A stretch of 7,733 bases of DNA from JAXDLH01 sp034666705 (GTDB lineage: Bacteria > Chloroflexota > UBA6077 > SHYK01): contig JAXDLH010000212.1 in assembly GCA_034666705.1 (NCBI GenBank), positions 1 to 7,733 of the forward strand, written 5' to 3'. How positions within the stretch are numbered: position 1 is the stretch's first letter; every line of letters starts with the position of its first letter. Below the pieces are notes generated by a model. That model did no database searches and was not told where the DNA came from. It saw only the letters and a program-made list of their open reading frames with translations. Both the position numbers and the translations under genes were made by a program. Of this stretch, positions 1 to 7,063 are shown piece by piece.

Positions 1-663
1 GGGATCTTCGGACCGCAGGGCAAGGCGGTCGCGGCAGCCGCAGCCAGTGACGTGCGCGTGCTCGTCGTGGGCAATCCATGCAACACCAACTGCCTGATCG
101 CGCGGAGTAATGCCCCCGAAGTGCCTGCCGAGCGGTGGTTCGCGATGGTGCGCTTGGACCAGAACCGGGCGAAGGCGCAGCTCTCGAAGAAGGTCGGCGT
201 GCCTACGACCGAGGTGCGCAATATCGCGATCTGGGGCAATCACTCGGCTACGCAGTTCCCGGACTTCGAGAATGCCACCATCGGCGGACGACCGGCCGTC
301 GCCGCGGTGGGCGATGAGGGTTGGCTGCGCGGCGACTTCATCAAGACCATCCAGCAGCGCGGCGCGGCGATCATCAGCGCACGCGGTGCATCATCGGCAG
401 GGTCCGCCGCTGCCGCCGTCATCGATTCGGTCGTGAGCATCCATACGCCGACCGCGGCGGGCGATTGCGCGGCGCTGGCGGTGGTGAGCCACGGCGAATA
501 TGGTGTCCCGGAGGGCCTGCAGTTTGGGTTCCCCGTGCGGAGCACTGGCTCGTCCTGGGAGGTCATCCAGGGCTTCGAGCACGACGACTTCGGGAAGGAG
601 AAGATCCGGGTTACGACCCAGGAGCTGCTTTCCGAGCGCGAAGACGTGAAGGACCTCCTGTAG
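1..663 (+). CDS. mdh: Malate dehydrogenase, type 2 (5'-truncated by window edge)
   Basis: NAD-dependent malate dehydrogenase, which interconverts malate and oxaloacetate in the cytosolic TCA cycle. The frame is open from base 1, so the start lies outside the window; the GTG at 52 is an internal valine. The 220 visible residues compare with about 327 in the family, so roughly the first 107 are missing, including the glycine-rich NAD-binding loop. Visible motifs, numbered from base 1: GNPCNTN (24-30, the conserved Asn-containing strand end), RLDQNRA with catalytic Asp53 and substrate-contacting Arg56, and IWGNHS with catalytic His81. The segments RGAAII, ARGASSA and HGEYGVPEG, and the ending TAQELL-like TTQELL, match the Thermus-type MDH rather than the LDH-like type. 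The stop is TAG at 661-663. It is convergent with the zinc-ribbon gene, with a strong hairpin between them. Its 5' neighbours are unknown. Identification is by motif recognition; a lactate dehydrogenase is unlikely. Confidence 0.95.
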   Translation, partial: GIFGPQGKAVAAAAASDVRVLVVGNPCNTNCLIARSNAPEVPAERWFAMVRLDQNRAKAQLSKKVGVPTTEVRNIAIWGNHSATQFPDFENATIGGRPAVAAVGDEGWLRGDFIKTIQQRGAAIISARGASSAGSAAAAVIDSVVSIHTPTAAGDCAALAVVSHGEYGVPEGLQFGFPVRSTGSSWEVIQGFEHDDFGKEKIRVTTQELLSEREDVKDLL

Positions 664-696
664 GACTCAGCGCTCGTCGAGTTGAGGATGAGCGGT

Positions 697-743
697 ACAC
701 AGCACGAAGGGGGCCGCCACCGGCGGCCCCCTTCGTGCTGTGT
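697..743. terminator. 22-bp perfect hairpin between convergent genes, likely bidirectional terminator
   Basis: Bases 697-718 pair perfectly with 722-743 (22 bp) around the 3-base loop ACC (719-721). The core is GC-rich and the outer third mixed. It starts 33 bases after the mdh stop and ends 11 bases before the stop of the minus-strand zinc-ribbon gene. That position suits termination of both transcripts. Neither side is followed by a clear T-run (TTAGCC on plus, ACCGCT on minus), so it is not a textbook intrinsic terminator. It could act by stem strength, as a 3'-end stabiliser, or with Rho. Confidence 0.75.
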
Positions 744-754
744 TAGCCGGAAAA

Positions 755-1333
755 CTAAGGCGCGACGTTCGTCTGACGAAGCGGTATTGGGGCATCCAGT
801 GAGATAGAACCCTCGATGGTCCGCAGTTCCGGCTCGATCACCACCCGCGGCACCGCCTGTGGGCGGACCATCTGCTGCGGGACCGGGCTCGCAGCGGCGG
901 ACGTGCCACAGTACGGGCACATGCTCCAGCGCAGCAGCAACGGCCGCTCACAGCGCTGGCAGAGTTGGCGTACTCGCGCCTGACATGAGGGGCAGAACAG
1001 GAAGTCTGCCTCGATTCCCTGCCCACACGCCGGACAGAGGGCCCCTTCGTTCATGGTGCGAAGCAGCGCCTCTTCCTCGAGTGACTCGTCGTACAGCTCA
1101 GCCAGCGTGCGCTGGGGGCGAAGCAGTAAGTAGATGAGCAACCCGGGGAAGTTGAAGACGATCACGAGGACGGTTGCCGTCACCTGAAGCAAAAGATCAG
1201 TCGTGCGGGACCGAATGTCCTGGAACGTCCACCATGCGGCGGCAATCCACAGCGCGACCAGGTAGGTGAAAAGAACCGTCAGGCCGACGCGAACGATGCG
1301 CTCGATTTCGACGATGACATCTTCGATCTGCAT
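755..1333 (-). CDS. Two-helix membrane protein with C-terminal double zinc ribbon, function unknown
   Basis: I do not recognise a named gene. The 192-residue protein has two hydrophobic segments (about 14-35 and 47-71), each long enough to cross the membrane. An acidic stretch (78-90, ELYDESLEEE) follows, then a double zinc ribbon with four CxxC pairs: C100/C103, C114/C117, C125/C128 and C139/C142. The tail (145-192) is Pro/Val-rich and looks disordered. The zinc ribbons suggest protein or nucleic-acid binding at the membrane surface, probably on the cytosolic side; this is inference. The ATG at 1331-1333 is fixed because an in-frame TGA lies just two codons upstream (1337-1339). I see no Shine-Dalgarno sequence; a -10-like TACACT ends 5 bases before the ATG, so the mRNA may be leaderless. 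It lies 84 bases downstream of mutS2 on the same strand, with a hairpin between. Zinc-ribbon membrane proteins of this general kind are common and mostly uncharacterised. Confidence 0.88.
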   Translation of the reverse strand: MQIEDVIVEIERIVRVGLTVLFTYLVALWIAAAWWTFQDIRSRTTDLLLQVTATVLVIVFNFPGLLIYLLLRPQRTLAELYDESLEEEALLRTMNEGALCPACGQGIEADFLFCPSCQARVRQLCQRCERPLLLRWSMCPYCGTSAAASPVPQQMVRPQAVPRVVIEPELRTIEGSISLDAPIPLRQTNVAP

Positions 1334-1338
1334 ATCTC

Positions 1339-1344
1339 AGTGTA
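1339..1344 (-). promoter_or_regulatory. Possible -10 box for a leaderless zinc-ribbon mRNA
   Basis: Read on the minus strand, TACACT matches four of six bases of TATAAT, including the key TA...T. It ends 5 bases before the ATG of the zinc-ribbon gene, so transcription would begin at or beside the start codon. I find no good -35 at the usual distance (the nearest, TTTACT, is 22 bases away). The support is the absence of any Shine-Dalgarno sequence, plus the hairpin that separates the gene from mutS2. Weak call. Confidence 0.25.
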
Positions 1345-1395
1345 ACCCACGTCGGAGCGCCGGCAGAGTAAACGTTACGTCTCATTCCATCACAA

Positions 1396-1412
1396 CGGGG
1401 TCTCGCACCCCG
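1396..1412 (-). terminator. Small GC hairpin just after mutS2, possible weak terminator
   Basis: Bases 1396-1401 (CGGGGT on plus) pair with 1407-1412 (ACCCCG), a 6-bp stem with a 5-base loop. On the minus strand it begins 5 bases after the mutS2 stop codon. It is followed by TTGTGATGG rather than a T-run, so termination would be partial at best. It may mark the end of the pheST-cvpA-mutS2 unit or only protect the 3' end. Confidence 0.4.
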
Positions 1413-1417
1413 CGGGC

Positions 1418-3832
1418 CTACGAGGCCAGGCGGACGACCGTGGCGCCTTCGCCGCCCTCGCGTTGTTCGGCCACCTCGTGCGAGCGCACGAGCGGGTGAT
1501 CGTGCAGCAGGTCGCGCACCGCCTGGCGCACCGCACCGGTGCCTTTGCCGTGCACCACGCGGATTGCGTGCAGCCCTTCCATGTACGCGTCGTTCAGATA
1601 CTGGTCGAGCTTGTAGCGCGCCTCTTCGGTGGTCAGCCCACGCAGATCGATCTGCGACTCGATCGGCGCCCAGCCCTCGAGCACGGCGCGATCATGCGCG
1701 GGTGGCGGGGGCGGCGCGAGGTAGCCGGCATCGGTCGCGCGCTTGCGGGGGCTCGTGCCCATCACCTCGCTAGCCGGCGTCAGCTCAGTTCGCCGGACGC
1801 GCACCCGCATGCCCCCGACGTCGACCTCTGCGGTCTCCCCGTTCGGTTGGATCGAACGAATAATGCCGGTGGCCCCGAGCGAAGGCACGCCGACCTCCTG
1901 GCCGACAGATGGGTTGAAACCGTCCTCATCAGGTGTCACGGCGGGGCGCTTGCCAGGCGCACGCGCTGCAGGGCGGAGCTGCGCAATCCGGTCCTCGATC
2001 TCAGTCAGCCGCTCACGTTCGCTGCGCATGCCGCGCAGCTCGCGACGCAGCTCGGTCGCCTCGCGCTGGAGCTCGGCGACGGTCGCGTTCACCTCGTCCT
2101 GGGCGTGGCCGAGCACGTTCGCGCGGTCGCGCTCCAGCGCCGCGAGCCGCCCGCGGAGCTGCTGCGTGGCGCGCTCGGCTTCGAGCCGTTCGCGCGCCGC
2201 GGCTGAGCGCTCGTCACGGGCTTTACTGAGCTGCTCATAGATCTCGGCCAGGATCTCGTCTGCTTGCCGCTCGGTGGGATGCAGCGAGCCGCGTGCTGCA
2301 TCGATGATCGGCTGCGGCACGCCGAGTCGCTGCGCGATCGCAAGCGCATTGCTGCGGCCCGGTACGCCGATGGCCAACCGATAGGTCGGGCGGAGCGTCT
2401 CGGAGTCGAACTCCACCGACGCGTTCTCGACCCGCTCGGTGGCGTAGGCAAAACTCTTCAGCTCCGAGGAGTGAGTCGTCGCGATCGTGTAGACCCGCGA
2501 GGCAACCAGGTAGTCCAGCACTGCCCGCGACAGCGCGGCGCCCTCCTGCGGGTCCGTGCCAGCGCCAATCTCGTCGAGCAGGACGAGCGAGGTACGGTCA
2601 GCATGTATCAAAATCTCGACGAGCCGCGAAATATGCGAAGAGAACGTCGACAGACTCTGCTCGATGCTCTGCTCGTCGCCGATGTCAGCGTAGACGCCGG
2701 TAAAGATCGCCAGCTCAGACCCCTCGTTCGCCGGTATCTGCAACCCTGCCTGGGCCATGAGTGCCAGCAAGCCGACGGTCTTGAGCGCGACGGTCTTGCC
2801 GCCAGTATTGGGTCCGGTGATGAGCAGCGTGTCGAAGTCGACGCCGAGTTCCAGGCTGATCGGCACCACGTCACCGTGCAGGAGCGGGTGACGAGCACCG
2901 CGCAGACGCACGGCGACCTCTCGAGGCTGGTTCCTCGCAAAGGGGTGGATTGCGGGGCGGGTCGCGTCCATGTCGAGCGCGAGCTTGCCCATCGCGAACG
3001 CCACGTCGATCCGGGCGAGCGCGTCGACCGTGTCGATCAGGCCATACTGCGCGTTGCCGACTTGCCCACTGATCTCCTGCAAGATGCGCTCGATCTCTCG
3101 CTCCTCCTCGATCCCACGCGTGCGCCAGGCATTCGTGAGCTCGACGATCGGCAGCGGTTCGATGAAGAGCGTGGCGCCACTTGCCGACTGGTCGTGTACG
3201 ATCCCGCGCACCTTGCCCCGGTATTCGGCCTTGACGGGCAGCACGTAGCGTCCGGAGCGCATCGTCACAATTGGCTCCTGCAGCGCGTCACGCAGCGATT
3301 GGCTCGTCATCATCTCGTTGAGGCGGCGCATGAGCCGGTCGTATGCGGCCCGGAGCTCAGTGCGAATCTGGCGGAGGCGGTCGCTCGCGCCATCGAGCAC
3401 GCGGCCCTCATCGTCGATTGCGCGGCGGATCGTCGCCTCCAGTTCGTCGAGGTCGGCGATGCCCTGGGCGATGCGCGCCAGCGAGGGGGCATGCAGTTCC
3501 TGGCGCGTGAGCAGCGCCTTCATCGAGCGACCCGCGGCGATGGTGCCGGCGACCTCCAAGAGGTCGCTCGGCGGCAGTGAGCCGCCGACCGCGCCGCGGC
3601 GCGCGTGGGGGCGCACGTCGCGGGCTCCGCGCACGCCGCTGTTGGGGCGTGCCTCGACCAGGCGCTTCGCCTCTTCCGTGCCGTCCTGGGCACGCCGGAT
3701 CTCCCCCTCATCCGTCGATGGGCGCAGTGCCTCTACCAGCGCGCTGCTGGCGGAGAATGACGTGTGCTGCTCGAGTCGGACGAGGATCTTGTCGAACTCG
3801 AGGGTCTGCAAGTGGCGTTCGAGCATGGGCAT
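1418..3832 (-). CDS. mutS2: MutS2 (MutS-like ATPase with C-terminal Smr domain)
   Basis: An 804-residue protein, close to the roughly 785 of Bacillus MutS2. Order of parts: N-terminal start HLQTLEFDKIL; MutS core region about 182-232 with MRSGRYVLPVKAEYR and HDQSASGATLFIEP, diagnostic of MutS2; ATPase with Walker A GPNTGGKT (340-347), the LSTFSSH segment (about 391-398) and Walker B LVLLDEIGAGTDP with D420/E421; charged Arg/Glu coiled coil (about 517-620); small beta domain (643-688); linker with five prolines (707-711); Smr domain with DLRG (729-732) and HGKGTG (761-766). It lacks the mismatch-recognition domain of MutS1. Relatives suppress recombination through Smr nuclease activity, and in Bacillus MutS2 also engages collided ribosomes. 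The ATG at 3832 is preferred over the one two codons later because GGAG (3843-3846) lies 10 bases upstream. The stop is TAG. It sits 54 bases after cvpA, probably cotranscribed. All key motifs are intact. Confidence 0.97.
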   Translation of the reverse strand: MPMLERHLQTLEFDKILVRLEQHTSFSASSALVEALRPSTDEGEIRRAQDGTEEAKRLVEARPNSGVRGARDVRPHARRGAVGGSLPPSDLLEVAGTIAAGRSMKALLTRQELHAPSLARIAQGIADLDELEATIRRAIDDEGRVLDGASDRLRQIRTELRAAYDRLMRRLNEMMTSQSLRDALQEPIVTMRSGRYVLPVKAEYRGKVRGIVHDQSASGATLFIEPLPIVELTNAWRTRGIEEEREIERILQEISGQVGNAQYGLIDTVDALARIDVAFAMGKLALDMDATRPAIHPFARNQPREVAVRLRGARHPLLHGDVVPISLELGVDFDTLLITGPNTGGKTVALKTVGLLALMAQAGLQIPANEGSELAIFTGVYADIGDEQSIEQSLSTFSSHISRLVEILIHADRTSLVLLDEIGAGTDPQEGAALSRAVLDYLVASRVYTIATTHSSELKSFAYATERVENASVEFDSETLRPTYRLAIGVPGRSNALAIAQRLGVPQPIIDAARGSLHPTERQADEILAEIYEQLSKARDERSAAARERLEAERATQQLRGRLAALERDRANVLGHAQDEVNATVAELQREATELRRELRGMRSERERLTEIEDRIAQLRPAARAPGKRPAVTPDEDGFNPSVGQEVGVPSLGATGIIRSIQPNGETAEVDVGGMRVRVRRTELTPASEVMGTSPRKRATDAGYLAPPPPPAHDRAVLEGWAPIESQIDLRGLTTEEARYKLDQYLNDAYMEGLHAIRVVHGKGTGAVRQAVRDLLHDHPLVRSHEVAEQREGGEGATVVRLAS

Positions 3833-3842
3833 GCGCGGCGAA

Positions 3843-3846
3843 CTCC
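3843..3846 (-). promoter_or_regulatory. Shine-Dalgarno for mutS2, deciding the start
   Basis: On the minus strand GGAG lies 10 bases before the ATG at 3832. The alternative ATG at 3826 would be 16 bases away, which is too far. The upstream ATG (protein beginning MPMLE) is therefore preferred. Confidence 0.55.
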
Positions 3847-3886
3847 GTGGTACGGCGCGAGCGGACTCAACCGATCCTGTTGATGA

Positions 3887-4423
3887 TCAGGGCTGCGGAA
3901 CCAACCTGTCGATCCCTGACTTTACAAAGGAGAAGGTATCGGCGAGTAGAGGGAGGAAAGGGGTGCTCTCGATCTGCAGACGCAGGCTGGAGCGGGCCCC
4001 ATCCAGGATCGCCCATGGGCTCGCCGTCATTACCGTCAGCATTGCCCAGAGCTCCATCACAACGACGAGGCCGACGACAACTCCCACGAGGCCGGCAAGT
4101 ACCCGGTCGGCGGTCCGGAAGCGACTGACCAGATTCCCCGAAAACGCCATATGGGTGAGGACGTCGAACAGCACGGAGAGGAGCACGACCAGGAACGAAT
4201 AGACGAATGGGAGGAGATCGGCGCGTGGGCCGTGGAGCATCAGGTTGAGAATGTCGGTCAATGGGATCGACACCGCGGAGGCGAGGAAGAGCCCGATGAC
4301 GATGGACCCGAGCAGCAGGATCTGACGCAGAAATCCGCTATACACGGCGTACGCAATGAACGCCAGCCAGATCACGATGAAGATGACGTCGACTGCCGTC
4401 ATCTGGTTCACGAACTGGACCAC
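3887..4423 (-). CDS. CvpA family membrane protein
   Basis: A 178-residue integral membrane protein. Four hydrophobic segments are visible at about 10-28, 33-52, 70-90 and 108-130. The first pair fits the CvpA pattern: VDVIFIV near the start, then YSGFLRQI between helices 1 and 2. The DRVLAGLVGVVVGL stretch (106-119) matches the conserved helix-4 region. The C-terminal 45 residues are amphipathic and probably cytosolic. CvpA of E. coli is required for colicin V production, and family members are linked to envelope homeostasis; the molecular function is unsettled. The start is GTG (4421-4423), chosen because AGAGGGA lies 7 bases upstream, whereas the ATG at codon 8 has no Shine-Dalgarno sequence. 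The stop is TGA. It lies between pheT (124-base gap) and mutS2 (54-base gap). The Bacillus relative YshB occupies a similar place upstream of mutS2, which supports the family call. Confidence 0.87.
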   Translation of the reverse strand: MVQFVNQMTAVDVIFIVIWLAFIAYAVYSGFLRQILLLGSIVIGLFLASAVSIPLTDILNLMLHGPRADLLPFVYSFLVVLLSVLFDVLTHMAFSGNLVSRFRTADRVLAGLVGVVVGLVVVMELWAMLTVMTASPWAILDGARSSLRLQIESTPFLPLLADTFSFVKSGIDRLVPQP

Positions 4424-4430
4424 TACGGCG

Positions 4431-4437
4431 TCCCTCT
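4431..4437 (-). promoter_or_regulatory. Shine-Dalgarno supporting the GTG start of cvpA
   Basis: Minus-strand AGAGGGA, with the GAGG core, lies 7 bases before GTG 4423. The later in-frame ATG (4400-4402) is preceded by no comparable purine run. This decides the start in favour of GTG. Confidence 0.6.
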
Positions 4438-4483
4438 GGAAGGCGCAGCCGGCCTGCGCCGACTTATGCGGCGAGTTGTCGCG

Positions 4484-4513
4484 AGAATAGCACGCGCCGG
4501 GGCAGGCTCACAA
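4484..4513 (-). promoter_or_regulatory. Possible sigma70-type promoter for cvpA-mutS2
   Basis: In the pheT-cvpA gap the minus strand reads TTGTGA (4508-4513, four of six to TTGACA), an 18-base spacer, then TATTCT (4484-4489, four of six to TATAAT). TGC precedes the -10 and forms an extended -10 motif. Predicted transcription would begin near 4477, leaving a leader of about 50 bases before the GTG start. That leader contains a 7-bp hairpin at 4442-4460 (GGCGCAG pairing with CTGCGCC), just upstream of the Shine-Dalgarno sequence. No terminator follows pheT, so read-through from pheST is also likely. Pattern match only. Confidence 0.45.
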
Positions 4514-4547
4514 TCACGGTAGTCCGTTCCGAGATGCGCCCGTGACG

Positions 4548-6962
4548 TCACCGGCCGCGGACCTGGGCGCCAAGCGTGCGGGTGACGGCACGTTCTATTG
4601 CATTCATGGCCCGCCCGACTTCGTCCTCGGTCAGGGTCCGCTCCGGCGATCTAAAGGTGAGCGCATACGCGAGGCTCCGCTGCCCGGGCGGCACCGGCTC
4701 GCCGCGATAGACGTCGAACAGCGTGACGCGCTCGAGGAGTTGCCCACCAGCCCGCCGAATCGTGGCGGCGACCTGCTCATGCGGCACGTCCTCGTTGAGC
4801 AGCAGCGCAAGGTCGCGATCCGCCGCGGGGAAGCGCGGCAGCGGCTGCACTTCTACCTCCTCGCGGGCAAGGGCGGCGATGGCGGCGAAATCGAGCTCCG
4901 CGGCGTACACGTCTACGCCTTCGATGTCGAAGCGCGCCGCGACTTGCGGGTGTACCTGCCCAGCGTAGCCGATTGGCTCTCCGCCGGACGCGGCGAGGAT
5001 CGCTGCGCTGCGGCCAGGGTGTGACCAGGCGGCGCCCCGTGGCTCGTAGGTGGGTGCAGGCGCACGTACGGCGCCGAACGCCGCATCGATAGCGGCCTTG
5101 AGGTCGTAGAAGTCGAACGGTGCGCTGCCGTTGCCCCAGCCGTCGGGCGACCGCCGCCCGGCGAGCACGATGCCGAGGCGGCGCACCTCGTTCGGCAGCG
5201 GCTCGAGCGGCGGCAGGTAGACGCGGGCAATCTCGAAGATCGGCACCCGCCGCTGGAAGCGGAGATTTTCCGCCGCGGTCTGCAGCAGGCTGGGCAGCAA
5301 CGTCGTGCGGAGGCGGCTTTGCTCGATGCTCATCGGGTTATAGAGCGGGATCAGTGCAGCATCCGGCTCCTCCGCCGGCCACGCAGCCTGCGCATCGATC
5401 TTGCTGAGCGCGTAGGGGCCGACGAACGAGTACGTCTTCACCTCCTGGATGCCGGCGCCGGCGAGTGCGGTGCGAGCCTCCTCCTCGTGCCGGAGCACGG
5501 GATCCTCCCAGGCGGGTGGGATCTGGCCGGACGGCAGCACGGTTGGGATCGCATCGTAGCCGACAATGCGCGCTACCTCCTCGGAGATGTCTGCCTTGCC
5601 CTCTACGTCGCCGCGCCACGATGGCGCCGCTACGTCGTAGTGGTCGCCGCTCCGTTGCACCTCGAAGCCCAGCGGCCGCAGAACATCCTCGATCTGCTCG
5701 TTGCGGTAGTCCTGGCCGATGAGGCCAACCACGTCCTGGCGGTCGAACGCAATGCGGCGCGGGCCTTCGCTGGCCGCGCGCATGTCGACGATGCCTTCGG
5801 CCGGTGACCCGCCGGCCAGCTCCATCATGAGCCGGATCGCGCGTCGCGCCGCCAGTGGCGGCAGCTCCGGATCGAGCCCCTTGTCGAACCGCTTGGATGC
5901 CTCGGTGCCGAGCCGCAATGCACGCGAGGTCCGCCTGATGTTCAGCGCATCGAAGGTGGCGGATTCGAGCACGATGCGCGTCGTGTGGTCGGAGATCTCG
6001 CTGTTATTGCCGCCCATAATCCCGGCCAGAGCCACCGGCCGATCGGCATCGGCGATGACGAGCATCTCCGGGGTTAGCGCGCGCTCCACCTCGTCGATGG
6101 TGGTGATGCGCTCGTCCGGTCGTGCCCGCCGCACGTGGATCGTCATCTCGTGCAGGAGATCGGCGTCGAACGCGTGCAGGGGCTGGCCGAGCTCTAGCAT
6201 GACGTAGTTCGTGACGTCCACGACGTTGCTGATGGCGCGCACCCCGGCGAGGTGCAGGCGACGCTGCATCCAGAGCGGTGAGGGCCCGAGGCGGACGTCC
6301 GCCAGGTACGCGGCCGTGTAGCGTGGGCAGAGATCTGGATCGTCGACGAAGACCTTGACGAGGTCGGCGACGTGCTGGGCGCCCGTCCATGGCTCGGCCG
6401 GCGGCATCTGTAGCTGTGCGCCGGTGAGGGCGGCAACCTCGCGGGCGATTCCGACGATGCCGAGACAGTCCGCACGGTTGGGCGTCAACTCGATGTCGAG
6501 CACGTCGTCGGCCAGATAGTCGCGGAGATCGACGCCGACCGGGGCCTCGGGCTCGAGCTCGTAGATGTGGTCCTTGTCGGCCGAGACACCCAGCTCGTCG
6601 CCCGAGCAGAGCATACCCTCGGAGAGGATGCCCCGGAAGCGACGCGCTTCGAGCACCTGATCGGCCGCGAGCTTGCCCTTGTCGCGGACGATCGGCACGA
6701 CGAAGCCTTCCTGTACATTCGGTGCGGCGGTGACGAGGGTGATCTCCTCGTCGCCGACGTCTACTCGCACCACGTTGAGGTTATCCGCATTCTCGTGCTT
6801 GCGTACTTCGAGCACGCGGCCAATGACGACGCGATCCCAGTGCTGGCCGACGTGGGCGACGTAGCCAACCTCCGTACCGGAGGCCGTCAGCAGCCGAGCG
6901 ATCTCATCCGTGGACGCCTCGGGATCGACGTATTCGCGGAGCCAGCGCATCGGAACGCGCAT
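4548..6962 (-). CDS. pheT: Phenylalanyl-tRNA synthetase beta subunit
   Basis: Beta subunit of the cytosolic alpha2beta2 enzyme that charges tRNA-Phe. It carries tRNA-binding and editing functions and a catalytically inactive core. At 804 residues it is full length for the bacterial type. Domains in order: N-terminal MRVPMRWLREYVD; OB-fold tRNA-binding domain about 41-150 (VVIGRVLEV, KHENADNLNV, APNVQEG); LTPNRADCLGIVGIAREVAAL (159-179); B3/B4 editing domain about 210-385 with HAFD (263-266) and GIMGG (314-318), segments that line the editing pocket in homologues; B5 domain about 402-470 with PSWRGDV and EEVARIVGYD; pseudo-catalytic core about 485-690; ferredoxin-fold anticodon-binding domain 709-803, opening PRFPAADRDLALLL. 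The ATG at 6962 has an excellent GAGGTGA Shine-Dalgarno sequence (6966-6972). The stop is TGA. It follows pheS after 101 bases and is almost certainly cotranscribed with it. No missing domain. Confidence 0.98.
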   Translation of the reverse strand: MRVPMRWLREYVDPEASTDEIARLLTASGTEVGYVAHVGQHWDRVVIGRVLEVRKHENADNLNVVRVDVGDEEITLVTAAPNVQEGFVVPIVRDKGKLAADQVLEARRFRGILSEGMLCSGDELGVSADKDHIYELEPEAPVGVDLRDYLADDVLDIELTPNRADCLGIVGIAREVAALTGAQLQMPPAEPWTGAQHVADLVKVFVDDPDLCPRYTAAYLADVRLGPSPLWMQRRLHLAGVRAISNVVDVTNYVMLELGQPLHAFDADLLHEMTIHVRRARPDERITTIDEVERALTPEMLVIADADRPVALAGIMGGNNSEISDHTTRIVLESATFDALNIRRTSRALRLGTEASKRFDKGLDPELPPLAARRAIRLMMELAGGSPAEGIVDMRAASEGPRRIAFDRQDVVGLIGQDYRNEQIEDVLRPLGFEVQRSGDHYDVAAPSWRGDVEGKADISEEVARIVGYDAIPTVLPSGQIPPAWEDPVLRHEEEARTALAGAGIQEVKTYSFVGPYALSKIDAQAAWPAEEPDAALIPLYNPMSIEQSRLRTTLLPSLLQTAAENLRFQRRVPIFEIARVYLPPLEPLPNEVRRLGIVLAGRRSPDGWGNGSAPFDFYDLKAAIDAAFGAVRAPAPTYEPRGAAWSHPGRSAAILAASGGEPIGYAGQVHPQVAARFDIEGVDVYAAELDFAAIAALAREEVEVQPLPRFPAADRDLALLLNEDVPHEQVAATIRRAGGQLLERVTLFDVYRGEPVPPGQRSLAYALTFRSPERTLTEDEVGRAMNAIERAVTRTLGAQVRGR

Positions 6963-6965
6963 CGG

Positions 6966-6972
6966 TCACCTC
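6966..6972 (-). promoter_or_regulatory. Strong Shine-Dalgarno for pheT
   Basis: Minus-strand GAGGTGA is a seven-base perfect match to the consensus AAGGAGGTGATC. The GAGG core sits 6 bases before the ATG at 6962. It is the best ribosome site in the window and fixes the pheT start over the in-frame ATG four codons later. Confidence 0.8.
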
Positions 6973-6990
6973 GCTGCTTGCTGGCAATTG

Positions 6991-7006
6991 CCGCCGGAAA
7001 CGGCGG
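6991..7006 (-). other. 6-bp GC hairpin in the pheS-pheT gap
   Basis: CCGCCG (6991-6996) pairs with CGGCGG (7001-7006) around a 4-base loop (GAAA on plus, TTTC on the minus transcript). On the minus strand it is followed by CAATTGCC, not a T-run, so it is unlikely to terminate transcription between the two subunits. It lies 18 bases upstream of the pheT Shine-Dalgarno sequence. The rest of the 101-base gap holds nothing I recognise. Confidence 0.4.
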
Positions 7007-7063
7007 GCCACGTTATTGGGAGCCAGGACCATGCTCCGGAGCCGCCCGACCCAGCCTCGTGCG

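Noticed and set aside
52..663. GTG at 52 as the start of a short mdh-like gene
   Set aside because: The frame is open upstream to base 1 with family-like residues, and this valine lies inside the conserved strand leading to GNPCNTN, so the gene is cut by the window edge, not short.
1646..1657. DLRG instead of DLHG in the Smr domain of MutS2 as a possible inactivating change
   Set aside because: DLRG is the normal form in MutS2-type Smr domains, including that of Bacillus, so it is not an anomaly.
1463..2206. Plus-strand open frame of 247 codons opposite the 3' half of mutS2
   Set aside because: Shadow of the Smr and coiled-coil region; low-complexity Arg/Ala/His-rich translation, no ribosome site noticed.
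2264..3580. Long open frame (438 codons) on the plus strand, opposite mutS2
   Set aside because: It is fully antisense to a gene with intact family motifs. Its translation is Arg/Ala/Asp-rich with no recognisable domain, and long antisense frames are expected in GC-rich DNA.
3318..4202. Plus-strand open frame of 294 codons across the mutS2 start and cvpA
   Set aside because: Ser/Arg/Thr-rich shadow crossing two real minus-strand genes and their gap; no family resemblance.
4424..4547. Small gene (such as zapA or rnhC) hidden in the pheT-cvpA gap
   Set aside because: 124 bases are too few, and no frame with a start and ribosome site stands out; only promoter-like and hairpin elements are seen.
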